This document shows positions 33,565 to 33,795 of a DNA stretch of 33,795 nucleotides, in pieces. The notes under the pieces were generated by a model. It did no database searches. It was not told the DNA's origin and saw only the letters and a list, made by a program, of their open reading frames with translations. The DNA comes from an uncultured Clostridia bacterium (lineage in GTDB: Bacteria; Bacillota; Clostridia; Oscillospirales; Ruminococcaceae), in the NCBI GenBank assembly GCA_944385925.1, contig CALWZE010000078.1:1-33795 (forward strand), in the 5' to 3' direction. The position numbers and the translations under genes are program-made. How positions within the stretch are numbered: position 1 is the stretch's first letter; every line of letters starts with the position of its first letter.

Positions 33565-33795
33565 TAAAAAAAATCGGAGCAAAGGAAACTTTGCTCCGAT
33601 CTGGTGCCGGTGAGCATTCCAAATCCGAACCAGAAGCATCCCTTTTAGAGGCTTCCTGTATCTCGCTGAAAGTGATTTTCTTCGTCCCGTCCTTGTAGTT
33701 AAAGGTGATCAGCATTTTATCATCGTAAAGATAAATCGCATTGATAAAGGTGTCTATCAGCATTTTCCGGTGGCTCTGCTTGGTGACATCCAACT
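33458..33795 (-). CDS. Serine recombinase (site-specific), C-terminal fragment cut by the window edge
   Basis: The 3' end of a large serine recombinase that continues past the right edge. The visible tail MLIDTFINAIYLYDD and FNYKDGTKKITFSE with GSDLECSPAP matches the C-terminal end common in Clostridia recombinases of the resolvase/recombinase zinc-ribbon group. The catalytic domain is outside the window. The last 47 or so residues are unusual: the frame passes through an intrinsic terminator (residues about 65-78) and then into repeat copy C before stopping at 33458. The normal protein may end near SPAP, so the tail could be a result of insertion. Such recombinases drive integrative elements, phages or inversions. 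Confidence 0.72.
   Translation of the reverse strand, partial: LDVTKQSHRKMLIDTFINAIYLYDDKMLITFNYKDGTKKITFSEIQEASKRDASGSDLECSPAPDRSKVSFAPIFFIEQATAGSAGQGVLEKVFAFNIERSELLKQGTSGR
33565..33600 (-). terminator. Intrinsic terminator inside the recombinase frame
   Basis: Stem ATCGGAGCAAAG / CTTTGCTCCGAT (33573-33584 and 33589-33600) with a GAAA loop, followed on the minus strand by eight T. Confidence 0.85.

Noticed and set aside
1-33795. A CRISPR array or cas genes
   Set aside because: No regularly spaced identical repeats and no Cas-like proteins were seen.

Overview
The window reads as a piece of chromosome from a spore-forming, fairly GC-rich Clostridia, most like the Oscillospiraceae/Ruminococcaceae group. 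The sporulation genes spoIIP, spoVAE and spoVT, a Trp T-box, a CarD regulator, DhaK/DhaL and Firmicutes-type promoters and ribosome sites support this. The genus cannot be named from the sequence alone. Most of it is ordinary chromosome. The right end (after about 31.7 kb) is AT-rich and ends in the tail of a serine recombinase, so it may be the edge of a mobile region.

Layout. 0-5.3 kb: a DUF2974-type hydrolase and lepA (minus), then spoIIP and rpsT (plus). 5.3-13.3 kb: a cell-surface glycan locus on the minus strand. One unit starts at a strong promoter near 13.27 kb and encodes an ExsB-type N-acetyl sugar amidotransferase, two GT2 glycosyltransferases and a GT10 fucosyltransferase, the last three joined by 4-base stop/start overlaps. 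A second unit with its own promoter near 7.17 kb encodes the permease and ATPase of a polysaccharide ABC exporter. Between the two sits a lone spoVAE with a very good sigma-G-type promoter. 13.4-17.5 kb: sppA, an RDD membrane protein and a polytopic membrane protein in one tight unit, then a single-pass hypothetical protein. 18.1-20.1 kb: spoVT (minus), diverging from a transglutaminase-like protein. 20.6-23.6 kb: an ABC exporter pair followed by a peptidoglycan-binding protein whose M15-like domain has lost key metal ligands. 24.1-26.5 kb: a CarD regulator, and a three-gene ECF sigma-factor operon with a self-type ECF promoter. 27.3-29.1 kb: trpB2 under a Trp-specific T-box. 29.5-31.8 kb: rpiB-like, dhaK and dhaL behind a promoter overlapped by a cre-like site. 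32.9-33.1 kb: tRNA-Glu(CUC) and tRNA-Asn(GUU). 33.46 kb to the end: the recombinase C-terminus.

Three diverged copies of one non-coding repeat, with a terminal hairpin, lie at about 7.4, 17.7 and 33.3 kb, all in the same orientation and all next to intrinsic terminators. They look like an IS200/IS605-derived palindromic element or a structured RNA, and are the most open-ended feature here. No CRISPR array, rRNA gene or complete transposase gene was seen.
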